Of a stretch of 42,222 nt of DNA, positions 1 to 7,934 are shown one piece after another. The notes below the pieces were generated by a model. It was not told where the DNA came from and did not search any database. It saw only the letters and a program-made list of their open reading frames with translations. The position numbers and the translations under genes are program-made. The first letter of the stretch is position 1. Each line of letters starts with the position of its first letter. The stretch is taken from positions 410 through 42,631 of the forward strand of contig NZ_SOHK01000008.1 in NCBI RefSeq assembly GCF_004404055.1, given 5' to 3'. The DNA comes from Cryobacterium ruanii (GTDB lineage: Bacteria > Actinomycetota > Actinomycetes > Actinomycetales > Microbacteriaceae).

Positions 1-300
1 GCACTCAACGGGGGCAAGGCCAAGGTCGGCTATGCGCCGCATTGCCAGGCCGACGAGGACTCCTTCGGCTTGGGCGACGGCGATCGGCAGGGCGCCGATC
101 GTGGCTGGCTGGTCGACGGTGACAAGCACCGCGCCGGACTGTTTCAGCTTCTGCAGCACCGTCCGCATCTCGCCTTCGTCGTTTGGTAGTGCTTTATCGA
201 AGAGGACCTTGCCGGCCCGGTTCAGAGCGACGGCGTGGTGTGCGCCTTTGCCGACGTCGACACCGACGAACACGTCGACGTTGTCATAGTTTTCGATCAT
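1..300 (-). CDS. IS110-family transposase, N-terminal part, cut by the window edge
   Basis: Read from the ATG at 300-298 leftward, the frame is open for 100 codons to base 1. The start has a GGGAG ribosome site at normal spacing. The protein begins with a RuvC-like DEDD motif, FVGVDVGKGAHHAVAL, followed by VTVDQPATIGALPIAVAQA and GLAMRRIADL. These are hallmarks of the actinobacterial IS110 transposase/recombinase, which acts on DNA without target duplication and is guided by a bridge RNA in the best-studied members. After IADL the relatives usually continue with a sequence like YPGEAKTDARDA. Here the last seven codons read GLAPVEC instead, so the gene may be truncated or rearranged just at the window edge. 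The C-terminal Ser-type domain is not in view, so intactness cannot be judged. Confidence 0.85.
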   Translation of the reverse strand, partial: MIENYDNVDVFVGVDVGKGAHHAVALNRAGKVLFDKALPNDEGEMRTVLQKLKQSGAVLVTVDQPATIGALPIAVAQAEGVLVGLAMRRIADLGLAPVEC

Positions 301-480
301 GACTGCTCCCATCCACTCGCTGTCCGGCGGCCTGGTTTACGGCGTCAAGTCTCGGCATCCACGTCAAGAACGACCTCGGCTTTACGCCTAGTCGAGCCCC
401 CATTTGCGATCACCCTACGCCAATGGAGTCCGGTGACAACACCCCCCGGATCATTAACGACTGGGGTCAACAATCATGCC
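301..480 (-). other. Non-coding flank of the IS110 element, candidate bridge-RNA region
   Basis: These about 180 bases lie directly upstream of the transposase start and carry no credible gene. In IS110-group elements the non-coding end 5' of the transposase encodes the structured bridge RNA that recognises target and donor. Position and length fit that, and the strand contains self-complementary G/C runs such as ATCCGGGGGG followed by CACCGGA. I could not fix the element boundary, because IS110 elements have no clear terminal inverted repeats. The remaining bases up to 592 show nothing recognisable. Confidence 0.3.
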
Positions 481-592
481 GGACTGGACAGGGCAACTCT
501 TTCAGATATTCACACCATCTGAGGTTACGAATAAGCTAACGGGGCAGCACGAAAGGCCACTCGAGCCACTGATGGGACCCCTCGGACTTAAA

Positions 593-1570
593 TTAGGGTC
601 GCAGCACCGGGGGACCGACTGGGCGCCCGTTCTTGAGCTTGTCCACAACACGGTGGCTTGGGATGATGGAATTACGTTCAGCGTCAGCATCCACAGTGCC
701 AGCGATGAGCGCCGTGAAGTGATCGAGTTGAGCGGCGAGGGGTTCCTGAGAGGTTAAGAGTTCAGGGATTTCGATCACGGTCTGTTGCTTGTATCCGCGA
801 CCGTCGTCGTCGGCTTGACCGGAGACGTGATGGTACACGGTGACGTCACGTCGCAGCAAATCGACTTCTACCATTCGATCCAGTTCGTGGATGCTGAGCG
901 TGCGAATTTTCCGTTGGCCAATCCGGCTGGCCGAGATGTGGGCAGTTCCACCCGATTCGAAGCCAAGCACGACTTCGGCAACGTCTTCGGCGCCGCTGAT
1001 GGATGATGGGTGAAATTGCGAAAGCGTGCCGGTTACCAATGTCGGGGTGCCGCCGAGAATGCCAATTGCCAAATCAATGTCATGAACCAGAAGATCCCAG
1101 CTCACGCCGGTTCGTATGCGGGGGACATACGGAGAGTGACGGGTCGCTGTCACATAAAGGGGCGAGTCGAGGAGCGCTTTGGCCGTGACGACAGCTGGAT
1201 TAAAGCGTTCCAATAGCCCGCACATTATCGGAACGTTCAGCGTCTCCGCGCGGTCCAAGATCGCCATGGTTTTTTCGAGACCATCTGACATGGGCTTCTC
1301 AACTAGGAGTGGAATTCCAGCTTCGATGACTTCCATTGCTAGTTCAAAGTGCGCTTCCGTTGCGGCCGCAACAACGACGCCGTCGACTCCGGCGAGGCTC
1401 GAGAAAGCGGGTGCCCAGGTGGCACCGAAGCGGTCAGCAAGTGCACCACCCACGTCTTTTCGCGGGTCAATCACTGTGGCCAATTCGACAAGCGGCGACT
1501 GGCTGATGACGCGAGCATGTAGCGATCCCATTGAGCCTGCACCGATCAAGAGGATGCGGGGTTTTGACAT
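593..1570 (-). CDS. Gfo/Idh/MocA-family NAD(P)-dependent sugar dehydrogenase (GnnA-like)
   Basis: A 325-residue oxidoreductase starting MSKPRILLIGAGSMGSLHAR, whose GAGSMG is the dinucleotide-binding Rossmann turn. It has the family signature EKP at VEKPMS near residue 95 and a typical WDLLVHDIDLAIG segment near 160, where the catalytic His/Asp lie. The LERFNPAV stretch near 120 resembles family members that oxidise the 3-hydroxyl of UDP-GlcNAc-type sugars (GnnA, WlbA/WbpB). The gene lies 15 bases downstream of the DegT aminotransferase on the same strand, so the pair is probably one transcript giving 3-keto sugar formation then transamination. The exact substrate is inferred from context. A generic inositol or sugar dehydrogenase cannot be excluded. 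Confidence 0.85.
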   Translation of the reverse strand: MSKPRILLIGAGSMGSLHARVISQSPLVELATVIDPRKDVGGALADRFGATWAPAFSSLAGVDGVVVAAATEAHFELAMEVIEAGIPLLVEKPMSDGLEKTMAILDRAETLNVPIMCGLLERFNPAVVTAKALLDSPLYVTATRHSPYVPRIRTGVSWDLLVHDIDLAIGILGGTPTLVTGTLSQFHPSSISGAEDVAEVVLGFESGGTAHISASRIGQRKIRTLSIHELDRMVEVDLLRRDVTVYHHVSGQADDDGRGYKQQTVIEIPELLTSQEPLAAQLDHFTALIAGTVDADAERNSIIPSHRVVDKLKNGRPVGPPVLRP

Positions 1571-1585
1571 GTCGAAGATTCTCTT

Positions 1586-2689
1586 TCAGTTGGTAGAGGC
1601 CGCGCGTGCGACGGCCTCGATAATGCGGTCCATGTCCCCGGTCGACAGGTTCTGATGAACGGGCAGTGAGACAACTTCCTTCACAATGCGCTCTGCGACC
1701 GGGTAGGCCCCGATCCGCACGTCAGCGCGGTTGCGGTAGGTGTCATAGTCAAAGACCAGCTTGGGATAGTAAATGCCCGCACCGATTCCTTGTTCGTCGA
1801 GCTTCGTCACAAATTCATCACGAGATATTCCAGCACTCGGCGTAACGCGAATGGTGTACTGGTGCCAAACATGACTCCGACCGGAAAGTTGACGTGGGAC
1901 GACAATCCCTGGAATTCGTTCGATGCCGGCGCTAAGATACTGCGCATTGCGTTGCCGGGCGGCAACGGTTCCACCGTACCGAGCAACCTGAGGTATACCG
2001 ACAGCCGCCTGAAGATCCGTCATTCGGTAGTTGTGTCCGGCGACTTCATACTGATACCGCGCACGCATTCCCTGATTGCGCAGTACACGGAGGCGACCGG
2101 CGAGAACGTCGTCGTTCGTGGTTATCATTCCGCCCTCACCCGTGGTGATATTCTTCGTGGCATAGAAGGAGAACGAGCCGAGCCCAAAAGAACCCGAGCT
2201 GCGTCCATTCTGGCTGGAACCGTGCGACTGGGCTGAGTCTTCGACGATGGCGTACCCGTTATCCGCAGCGAGCCGAGAAATTCCATCCATGTCCGAAATC
2301 TGGCCATACAGATGAACTGGCATGAGGACGCGAGTGTGATCGGAAGCCGAGGCGGCCAACGTGTCCGCCGTGACGTTGAAGTCGTCTTCCGAAATATCCG
2401 CAAACGTTGCAGTGGCGCCCGCTTCGAGGATTGCATTGAGCGTGGCAACAAAAGTGAAAGGGCTCGTGAGGACTTCGTCGCCCGGCTTGAGATCGAGAAC
2501 CTCGATCGCGGCGACCAAAGAAGTTGTTCCATTGCTCACTGCCACAGCGTGTTTGACACCGACTAGCTCTGCGAACGAGTCCTCGAGTTCCTTGACCTTT
2601 GGACCCTGCGCGATGTTGCCCGAACGAAGCACCTCGAGAACGAGTTTCTCTTCAGCCTCACCAAACTCGACGACCGTGATGGGTATCAT
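1586..2689 (-). CDS. DegT/DnrJ/EryC1-family PLP sugar aminotransferase (GnnB-like)
   Basis: A 367-residue fold-type I aminotransferase that moves an amino group from glutamate to a keto-sugar nucleotide. Visible landmarks are SNGTTSLVAAIEVL (cofactor phosphate site), DEVLTSPFTFVATLNAI, the acidic EDSAQSHG (PLP-pyridine Asp) and FYATKNITTGEGG, whose Lys is the expected Schiff-base lysine. I place the start at the ATG at 2689, which has AGG upstream and gives the usual N-terminus (MIPITVVEFGEAEEK). An in-frame TTG at 2734 would add 15 residues that do not look conserved. The dehydrogenase gene follows closely, and an LpxA-like acyltransferase is divergent. Together they suggest a pathway to an N-acylated 3-amino sugar nucleotide. 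Confidence 0.88.
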   Translation of the reverse strand: MIPITVVEFGEAEEKLVLEVLRSGNIAQGPKVKELEDSFAELVGVKHAVAVSNGTTSLVAAIEVLDLKPGDEVLTSPFTFVATLNAILEAGATATFADISEDDFNVTADTLAASASDHTRVLMPVHLYGQISDMDGISRLAADNGYAIVEDSAQSHGSSQNGRSSGSFGLGSFSFYATKNITTGEGGMITTNDDVLAGRLRVLRNQGMRARYQYEVAGHNYRMTDLQAAVGIPQVARYGGTVAARQRNAQYLSAGIERIPGIVVPRQLSGRSHVWHQYTIRVTPSAGISRDEFVTKLDEQGIGAGIYYPKLVFDYDTYRNRADVRIGAYPVAERIVKEVVSLPVHQNLSTGDMDRIIEAVARAASTN

Positions 2690-2752
2690 GAGACCTACTT
2701 CTTCTACTCGCTTTGGATGCAACTCTGGGAACAAACTCCCGTTAATCCTAGT

Positions 2753-2780
2753 GGCGTAACGAAACGCGGCTCGTTACGCC
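2753..2780. promoter_or_regulatory. Perfect inverted repeat in the divergent promoter region
   Basis: GGCGTAACGA at 2753-2762 is exactly complementary to TCGTTACGCC at 2771-2780, with an 8-base spacer. It lies between the divergent aminotransferase and acyltransferase genes, so it is well placed as an operator for a dimeric regulator of both. It has no T-tract and is upstream of both genes, so a terminator is less likely. No regulator gene is adjacent. Confidence 0.45.
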
Positions 2781-2828
2781 CACTCTCGGCAGGGGTCGAA
2801 CCAACATAGGGCAAGGAGTCTGTCACCG

Positions 2829-3518
2829 ATGAATTCAATCCATCCAACCGCCATTGTAGGCCCATACGTCACCCTCGGAACAGGAAACACGCTAGGCCCG
2901 TTCACTGTTGTCGGTGGCGTCGTCGACATAGGAAACAACAACTGGATCGCGTCGGGAGTCAGCATTGGTTGTCCGCCGGAAGTGAGGTCGTTCCCACACA
3001 TGAACTGGGTCGAGTCCAGCGACGGTCCGGGTGTGTCCATTGGCAGCGACAACGTTTTCCGGGAGGGCGTGCAGATCCACGGCGGTTGGCGAGATCGAAC
3101 CAGGCTGGGCAGCCGGCTGTTTGTTATGAACCAGGCCTATGTCGCGCATGACTGCGTAGTTGAAGATGATGTTACTCTGGCTTCTGGCGTTGCCATCGGT
3201 GGCCACGTACGGATTGGTCGGGCGTCAAATCTAGGGTTGGGGACGACTGTCCACCAGCGTCGGGTCATTGGTGCACTCGCTATGGTCGGTATGTCTTCGG
3301 TCGTAACTCGCGATATTCCGCCGTTCATGAAGGCGTTCGGCAGTCCGTGCCGCCCTAAGGGAGTGAACACTGTGGGCTTAGCTCGAGCGGGACTAAGTGC
3401 CCAGACCGTCGCCCAAATCGAACAACTCGCCGGTGTACCCAACTACCCCGAAAATCTGGCAGATTTGAACGAGGTCGAATCGGAACTCATTTGGTACCGT
3501 GAGGCGCTCACTAAATGA
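2829..3518 (+). CDS. LpxA-like left-handed beta-helix acyltransferase
   Basis: A 229-residue hexapeptide-repeat protein resembling LpxA along its whole length, slightly shorter than typical LpxA (about 260). It opens with IHPTAIVGPYVTLG, has FREGVQIHGG (compare LpxA IREFVTIHRG) and then AYVAHDCVVEDDV, whose His corresponds to the catalytic base. GGHVRIG and TTVHQRRVIG retain two further active-site histidines, and the end carries MVGMSSVVTRDIPPFM and GVNTVGLARAGLS. The residue equivalent to E. coli His122 is Tyr here. LpxA O- or N-acylates UDP-GlcNAc or UDP-GlcNAc3N for lipid A, which actinobacteria lack. I infer acylation of a 3-amino sugar made by the divergent gene pair. The start follows AAGGAG with 10-base spacing. 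The stop overlaps the next gene by 4 bases. Confidence 0.85.
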   Translation: MNSIHPTAIVGPYVTLGTGNTLGPFTVVGGVVDIGNNNWIASGVSIGCPPEVRSFPHMNWVESSDGPGVSIGSDNVFREGVQIHGGWRDRTRLGSRLFVMNQAYVAHDCVVEDDVTLASGVAIGGHVRIGRASNLGLGTTVHQRRVIGALAMVGMSSVVTRDIPPFMKAFGSPCRPKGVNTVGLARAGLSAQTVAQIEQLAGVPNYPENLADLNEVESELIWYREALTK

Positions 3519-4534
3519 CGACCTTTAAATCGATCGCCCCGCGCATTTTTCTAGTAATGCGCTATGTGCTCCTCGCTGCCGTTGTTGGGTTCGCAGTCTT
3601 ATACCTTGTGAATCAGTGGAGCGCCGTGTCGGCGGCTATGGCTGAGATCTCTTGGCAATCGTTCACCCTTTCCTTCGTGGTCTTGCTGTTCGGGCTCGCC
3701 GCTGGCACGATGAGCTGGGTCTCTGTCCTAAATGGGCTGGGACCGAGAGTTCCCGTCGCCCGTGCCGCACAAGTCATGCTCGTGGGCCAGCTCGGTAAGT
3801 ACGTTCCCGGTTCCGTGTGGTCATATGTCATGCAGATGGAACTCGGGCGTCAGCACGGCATTCTTCGACCTCGAGTGCTTGTGGCGGGACTTTACGCGGC
3901 GGGGATTGGTGTCGTGGCGTCGCTGATTCTCGGTGCGCTGGCGCTACCGGTTGTCTTGGATGGGCATTCCGAACTACTGTGGCTCTTCCTTCTGCTGCCA
4001 ATCGGGCTGGTGTGTCTGCATCCACTGGTTATGACCTGGTTGGCATCACTGGTGTTGAAGATGTTTCGCCGTCAGCCGCTGGAACATAAGGTGACTTTTC
4101 GTGTAGTGGGCCAGGCAGTCGGTTGGGCGCTTGTGTCCTATGCCCTCTACGGCGTGCACCTGTGGATTTTGGTGAACTCGCTGGTTGATCCGGATTTCGG
4201 TACGCTCGTCCTACTGACGGGAGCCATGGCGCTTGGCTTCACGGTGGGCCTCTTCGCGTTCGTGTTCCCATCAGGTGTCGGTGTGCGCGAAGCCATCCTT
4301 GTGGGGGTTATGACTCTTCTGTTGACGATTCCGCAGGGCACAGCAATGAGCCTTGTTTCGCGGATGATGTTCACTGCGGCAGACCTCCTCGCAGCTGGAG
4401 TCGCCGTGCTTTTCGTCATTACATTGCGAAAAAAGATTGCATTGGACGCCGCCCGGTTCCACTCAGACGAGGCTTATGGGTTTGGGCCGGAGGGTGGCAG
4501 CTTGGAACGGGAATCCTCGGCAGTCCGGTCGTAG
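3515..4534 (+). CDS. Flippase-like / lysylphosphatidylglycerol-synthase-type membrane protein (UPF0104)
   Basis: A 339-residue polytopic membrane protein with about eight hydrophobic segments, beginning with a helix near 15-33 and ending in a short hydrophilic tail. The region GQLGKYVPGSVWSYVMQ near residue 93 matches the conserved G-K-x-x-P-G core of the LPG_synthase_TM family, found in MprF N-terminal domains and in many proteins of glycan loci. FVFPSGVGVREAILVG near 250 matches the second conserved block (P-x-G-x-G-x-R-E). Family members are thought to flip or move polyprenyl- or lipid-linked molecules. It lacks the MprF C-terminal aminoacyltransferase domain. It starts in the overlapping ATGA of the acyltransferase stop, so the two are translationally coupled. 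Confidence 0.8.
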   Translation: MTTFKSIAPRIFLVMRYVLLAAVVGFAVLYLVNQWSAVSAAMAEISWQSFTLSFVVLLFGLAAGTMSWVSVLNGLGPRVPVARAAQVMLVGQLGKYVPGSVWSYVMQMELGRQHGILRPRVLVAGLYAAGIGVVASLILGALALPVVLDGHSELLWLFLLLPIGLVCLHPLVMTWLASLVLKMFRRQPLEHKVTFRVVGQAVGWALVSYALYGVHLWILVNSLVDPDFGTLVLLTGAMALGFTVGLFAFVFPSGVGVREAILVGVMTLLLTIPQGTAMSLVSRMMFTAADLLAAGVAVLFVITLRKKIALDAARFHSDEAYGFGPEGGSLERESSAVRS

Positions 4535-5146
4535 AATACAGGTTTCGGTTTAGCGGCCCTCTTAGGTTCAGCGCCCTTGGCGCCAAATGTGAAAAGCGCC
4601 CCGGCTCACCATTTGGCGGCTCGTAGTGGTGCACTGAAGGGGGGCGCTGGTTACCTCTGCGACACCTAACACGTAGGGACATCGTGTAATGGTGTCGGAA
4701 GGTCATACGTTAATGTTTGACGCGAATCAACTGTTTCGTATCTGGAAATCGCGGCAATTGCGGTGCGTCGATTTGGTAAGTGCAAGAGGCCAGGGATCAT
4801 TGGCACCAACGGTCATTTCAGCGTTGAGCCGTGGGCTTATGCTCGCTCGCGTCAACAAACAATTTTGTTGCTGGACTCGGTAACAGCAAGCCAGTGAGTA
4901 AACCGCCGTGACTTCCGTTGGCACATCGTTTTTGTTCTTGAGGGAGCAACTCCCCACTCGAAGGCAACTAAGCATTGGGGCCGGTGCGGCACAAGATAAA
5001 ATTCGGCCGGTGCTTCTCAAGATCGTGCTGCGTATTGAATGCCAACGCAACTATTACGCTTAAGCACAAGACTCGGAAAAACTTCGAAGCCGCCATCAAG
5101 ACGGACTTCTAAATTCTGCGATGGTCTATTCATAGGGAGACACCAC
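4535..5146. other. Long non-coding, lower-GC intergenic region
   Basis: About 610 bases between the flippase-like gene and the DUF2142 gene. The short open frames here on both strands have no recognisable domains and poor codon use, so I call none. Besides the structured segment at 4581-4697 it has a 7-bp stem CAACAAA/TTTGTTG at 4853-4870 and a GGGAG/CTCCC hairpin near 4941-4953. GGCCGGTGC occurs twice, near 4980 and 5010. It could be an RNA gene, a regulatory leader or decayed sequence at a junction. Confidence 0.5.
4581..4697 (+). ncRNA. Candidate structured RNA: H-type pseudoknot plus hairpin
   Basis: CGCCAAATG (4581-4589) pairs perfectly with CATTTGGCG (4610-4618). AGCGCCCC (4595-4602), lying in that loop, pairs perfectly with GGGGCGCT (4641-4648) outside it. 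Crossing 9-bp and 8-bp stems are the geometry of an H-type pseudoknot. A further hairpin follows at 4660-4697: CGACACC/GGTGTCG with inner ACACG/CGTGT. The strand is a guess, since the pairing exists on either strand. It may act as a terminator, a leader or an independent RNA. I do not recognise a known riboswitch. Confidence 0.35.
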
Positions 5147-6781
5147 GTGCATGAAACTGCCGCACTGCCTGACGCGGAAGCCAACATGAATCAAAGTCGG
5201 CGAGTGACTGCATATACGCGCCACATCTTCGGGGTCGCCTTCCTGATCTTGGCTGCACTCTCTACCCTGTGGTCGCTGGCGAGCCCGATCTTTTCGGTTC
5301 CGGACGAGAATGCCCATGCGACCAAGGCCATCGCCCAGGTGCATGGTCAGGTCATCGGGTATCAAGTGCCAGGTATCAAGCACACCGTGGTTGACCTTCC
5401 TGAGGGGTACTCCTACGCGCCGCACATTCTTTGTTTCGCCTATCACCCTGATCAGCCTGCAAACTGTGGCGTTGAACTTGGTGACGAGGGTGGAACAGAC
5501 TGGTTCAATACCTGGGTCGGCGCCTACAACCCCCTGTACTACTACGCGGTCGGATGGCCAAGCCTGATCCTGGACGGGTCGGCCGGCATCTATGCCATGC
5601 GTATTGTGAGCGGCTTGCTCGCGGCAGTGTTCGTTGCTTGGGGGTTTCAAGCAGCGATGTCTGTGCGCAGGTCGCGGTGGATGCCGCTGGGCCTGGCCTT
5701 TGTGGCAGCCCCGATGGTTGTCTATTTCTTCGGGTCGGTCAACCCCAATGGCATAGAAATCGCCTCGGCTGTCGCCCTCTGGGCGGCCCTGCCGCGTCTG
5801 CTCGAACGGTTCGACACCCGACGAGGCGCAAGAGAGGTGTCGTCGCTGTCGCGCTGGTATCTCTGGATGATCGTTGCCATCGCTTCCGTGACGCTCGCGA
5901 CGGCTCGCGCAACGGGCCCACTGTGGTTGATCATTGTCGTCGGCATCTGTTTCATCGCGACTGGGTGGAATCCGGTCAAGGCGCTGTTCACAACCGCGCG
6001 CTCATATATTCCGCTCGGGATCGTCGCGGCCGGAGGTATCTTCTCGATCGTGTGGACGCTGAGCGGCGGCAGTCTCTCAAGCCAGGCTGACAAATCCGAC
6101 GCGCCGCTGGTGGGTGCCTCCTCCCTTCAGGGCTTTGTGCACGTGCTTCGCACCACCCCGGACTTCTTTCAGCAGGCAATTGGATACTTTGGCTGGTTCG
6201 ACGCGCCACTGCCAACATCCGCTTATTGGCTGTTTGTCATACCGTTTGGCATTCTGATTGTTCTCGCCTTTACCGCCTCCAGGTGGCGCGGCCTGGTCAC
6301 CATCGCTGTGATGACTGCCGCTGCCGTCTTCGTGCCTGCCCTGGTGCAGGGCTACAGCGTGAGCCAGACGGGCATTATCTGGCAGGGACGATATGGCCTC
6401 TTCCTCTATCTCGGCGTGACGATTCTGGCTGCCTGGCTGCTTTCTGCCAAACAAGGGAATCGCGTGGCGTTCCTTTCAACACGAGTCACGTGGATCAGCT
6501 CAGCGATGATCGCGTCGTACGGTCTGCTGGCTTTCGTCGTTGTGATGTGGCGTTACGTAGTTGGCAGCGGCGAGCCGATCAGCGAGATGTGGAAAAACCC
6601 GGCCTGGCAGCCGCCGCTTGGTTGGCCGACTTTGGTCGCCCTCTATGCCCTGGTCTCGATTATGTTCGTTGTCTGGACGCGGTGGATGGCCGCCCGCGCC
6701 GCCCGGCTCGACGATGCCGGCGACCGGACTGTGAGCGATGCAGCGGCGGATTCATCGACTAAGCCCGCTCTTCGTGGCTGA
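5147..6781 (+). CDS. DUF2142 polytopic membrane protein, probable GT-C-type glycosyltransferase
   Basis: About 544 residues with a first hydrophobic helix after a basic N-terminus and roughly eleven further membrane segments. FSVPDENAHATKA follows the first helix and is the acidic first-loop motif (P-D-E-x-x-H) of DUF2142. These membrane proteins sit in polysaccharide loci and are presumed to transfer sugars from polyprenyl phosphate outside the membrane. The start is GTG at 5147, seven bases after AGGGAG. ATG at 5186 (MNQSRRVTAY) after GGAAG is a fair alternative. A longer in-frame extension to 5039 lacks a ribosome site. The 3' end overlaps the downstream GT4 gene, so the two are coupled. 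Acceptor and donor are unknown. Confidence 0.8.
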   Translation: MHETAALPDAEANMNQSRRVTAYTRHIFGVAFLILAALSTLWSLASPIFSVPDENAHATKAIAQVHGQVIGYQVPGIKHTVVDLPEGYSYAPHILCFAYHPDQPANCGVELGDEGGTDWFNTWVGAYNPLYYYAVGWPSLILDGSAGIYAMRIVSGLLAAVFVAWGFQAAMSVRRSRWMPLGLAFVAAPMVVYFFGSVNPNGIEIASAVALWAALPRLLERFDTRRGAREVSSLSRWYLWMIVAIASVTLATARATGPLWLIIVVGICFIATGWNPVKALFTTARSYIPLGIVAAGGIFSIVWTLSGGSLSSQADKSDAPLVGASSLQGFVHVLRTTPDFFQQAIGYFGWFDAPLPTSAYWLFVIPFGILIVLAFTASRWRGLVTIAVMTAAAVFVPALVQGYSVSQTGIIWQGRYGLFLYLGVTILAAWLLSAKQGNRVAFLSTRVTWISSAMIASYGLLAFVVVMWRYVVGSGEPISEMWKNPAWQPPLGWPTLVALYALVSIMFVVWTRWMAARAARLDDAGDRTVSDAAADSSTKPALRG

Positions 6782-7934
6782 ACCACGCGTAGCGATCGCC
6801 TACGACTGCCTGTTTCCGATCAACTCGGGCGGTGGTGAGCGTGTGTATCGGCGAATGGCCGAGTTGCTCACCGAACGGGGGAGCGAGGTCGACTATGTAA
6901 CGCGAGCCCAGTGGGATGGCCCGGCCCCAAAAGCGGGCTTTTCGGTCGTGCCAGTGTGGCGCGGGGCCATCTACGACAGTTCAGGCACGCGAACACCGGT
7001 CAGCGCCGTCAAATTTGCGGTTGCGCTATTTCGCCACTTCCGCGCGCGGCGCGGCGCTTACGACGTGGTTATTGTCAGCGCGTTGCCCTTTCTCAACGTG
7101 TTTGCCGTGCAGCTAGCCCTGACCGGGAGCAAGACCTTCATCGTGTCTGACTGGCTGGAGGTGTGGGGCTGGCGACAGTGGCGCGCGTACTCGGGCGCGC
7201 TGATGGGCACCGTCGCCTCGGTGCTTCAGTTCGTAGCCATTCGCGTCGGAAACCTGCACACCGTCAACAGTCTCTTCACCGGCTCACGTATTCGGGGCTA
7301 TCGGCGGGGAGCCACTCCGGTCACGCTGGGGCTGATCGACCTGGTCGGTGCGGCACCCGATGTCACCACCGAACGCGGCGACGAGCCCTACCTGATTTTC
7401 ATCGGCCGCCACATCGCCGACAAGCGACTCATCGACCTGCTGCCCGCCCTGTTGGAGGCGCGTAGGCAGATTAGTGACCTGCGGCTCATCATTGTCGGTT
7501 CCGGGCCCGAAACGGCCGCCGTGACCGCGCGCATTACGGAGTTGGGCCTCGACGAGATTGTCACTCTGGCGGGTCGAGTCAGCGATGCCGAGCTTCACAC
7601 CCTGCTCGCCGGTGCGCGCGCGCTGGTCAACCCGTCACGCCGTGAGGGATTTGGGCTGGTCGTCGCCGAGGCAGCTGCCGTTGCCACGCCGAGCGTCGTC
7701 GTGGCTGGCCCCGACAATGCGGCGGCCGAACTTGTTCACAACGGAGTAAATGGGTTTGTCGCCGCCTCTGTGGCGCCACACGACCTTGCATCCGCCATCG
7801 TCACGGTCGTGACGGCCGGTGAGCCGCTGCGACGGTCCGCGCAGGTTTGGTTCGAGCAGGAACGCACGGCGGGTGGTCTCGGTCGATCCATCGACGAGAT
7901 CTTGCAGGCCTACCGCTCGGCCAAGACCCGCTGA
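6738..7934 (+). CDS. Glycosyltransferase family 4 (GT-B fold)
   Basis: Up to 398 residues. The N-terminal acceptor domain has the glycine loop SGGGERVYRRMAELL. The C-terminal GT4 domain begins at PYLIFIGRHIADKRLIDLL and contains EGFGLVVAEAAA near residue 300, the E-x7-E pair that binds the donor nucleotide sugar in retaining GT4 enzymes. It is cytosolic or membrane-associated and extends a lipid-linked glycan. ATG at 6738 overlaps the DUF2142 gene by 44 bases. A GTG at 6774 (giving VAEPRVAIAY) would overlap by only 8 and may be the true start. The 3' end overlaps the convergent GT4 gene by 25 bases. Donor and acceptor cannot be told from sequence. Confidence 0.88.
   Translation: MQRRIHRLSPLFVAEPRVAIAYDCLFPINSGGGERVYRRMAELLTERGSEVDYVTRAQWDGPAPKAGFSVVPVWRGAIYDSSGTRTPVSAVKFAVALFRHFRARRGAYDVVIVSALPFLNVFAVQLALTGSKTFIVSDWLEVWGWRQWRAYSGALMGTVASVLQFVAIRVGNLHTVNSLFTGSRIRGYRRGATPVTLGLIDLVGAAPDVTTERGDEPYLIFIGRHIADKRLIDLLPALLEARRQISDLRLIIVGSGPETAAVTARITELGLDEIVTLAGRVSDAELHTLLAGARALVNPSRREGFGLVVAEAAAVATPSVVVAGPDNAAAELVHNGVNGFVAASVAPHDLASAIVTVVTAGEPLRRSAQVWFEQERTAGGLGRSIDEILQAYRSAKTR

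Noticed and set aside
4689..5050. Short open frames on both strands of the 4.5-5.1 kb gap
   Set aside because: No domain, no ribosome site and non-native codon use. The region is better explained as structured non-coding DNA.
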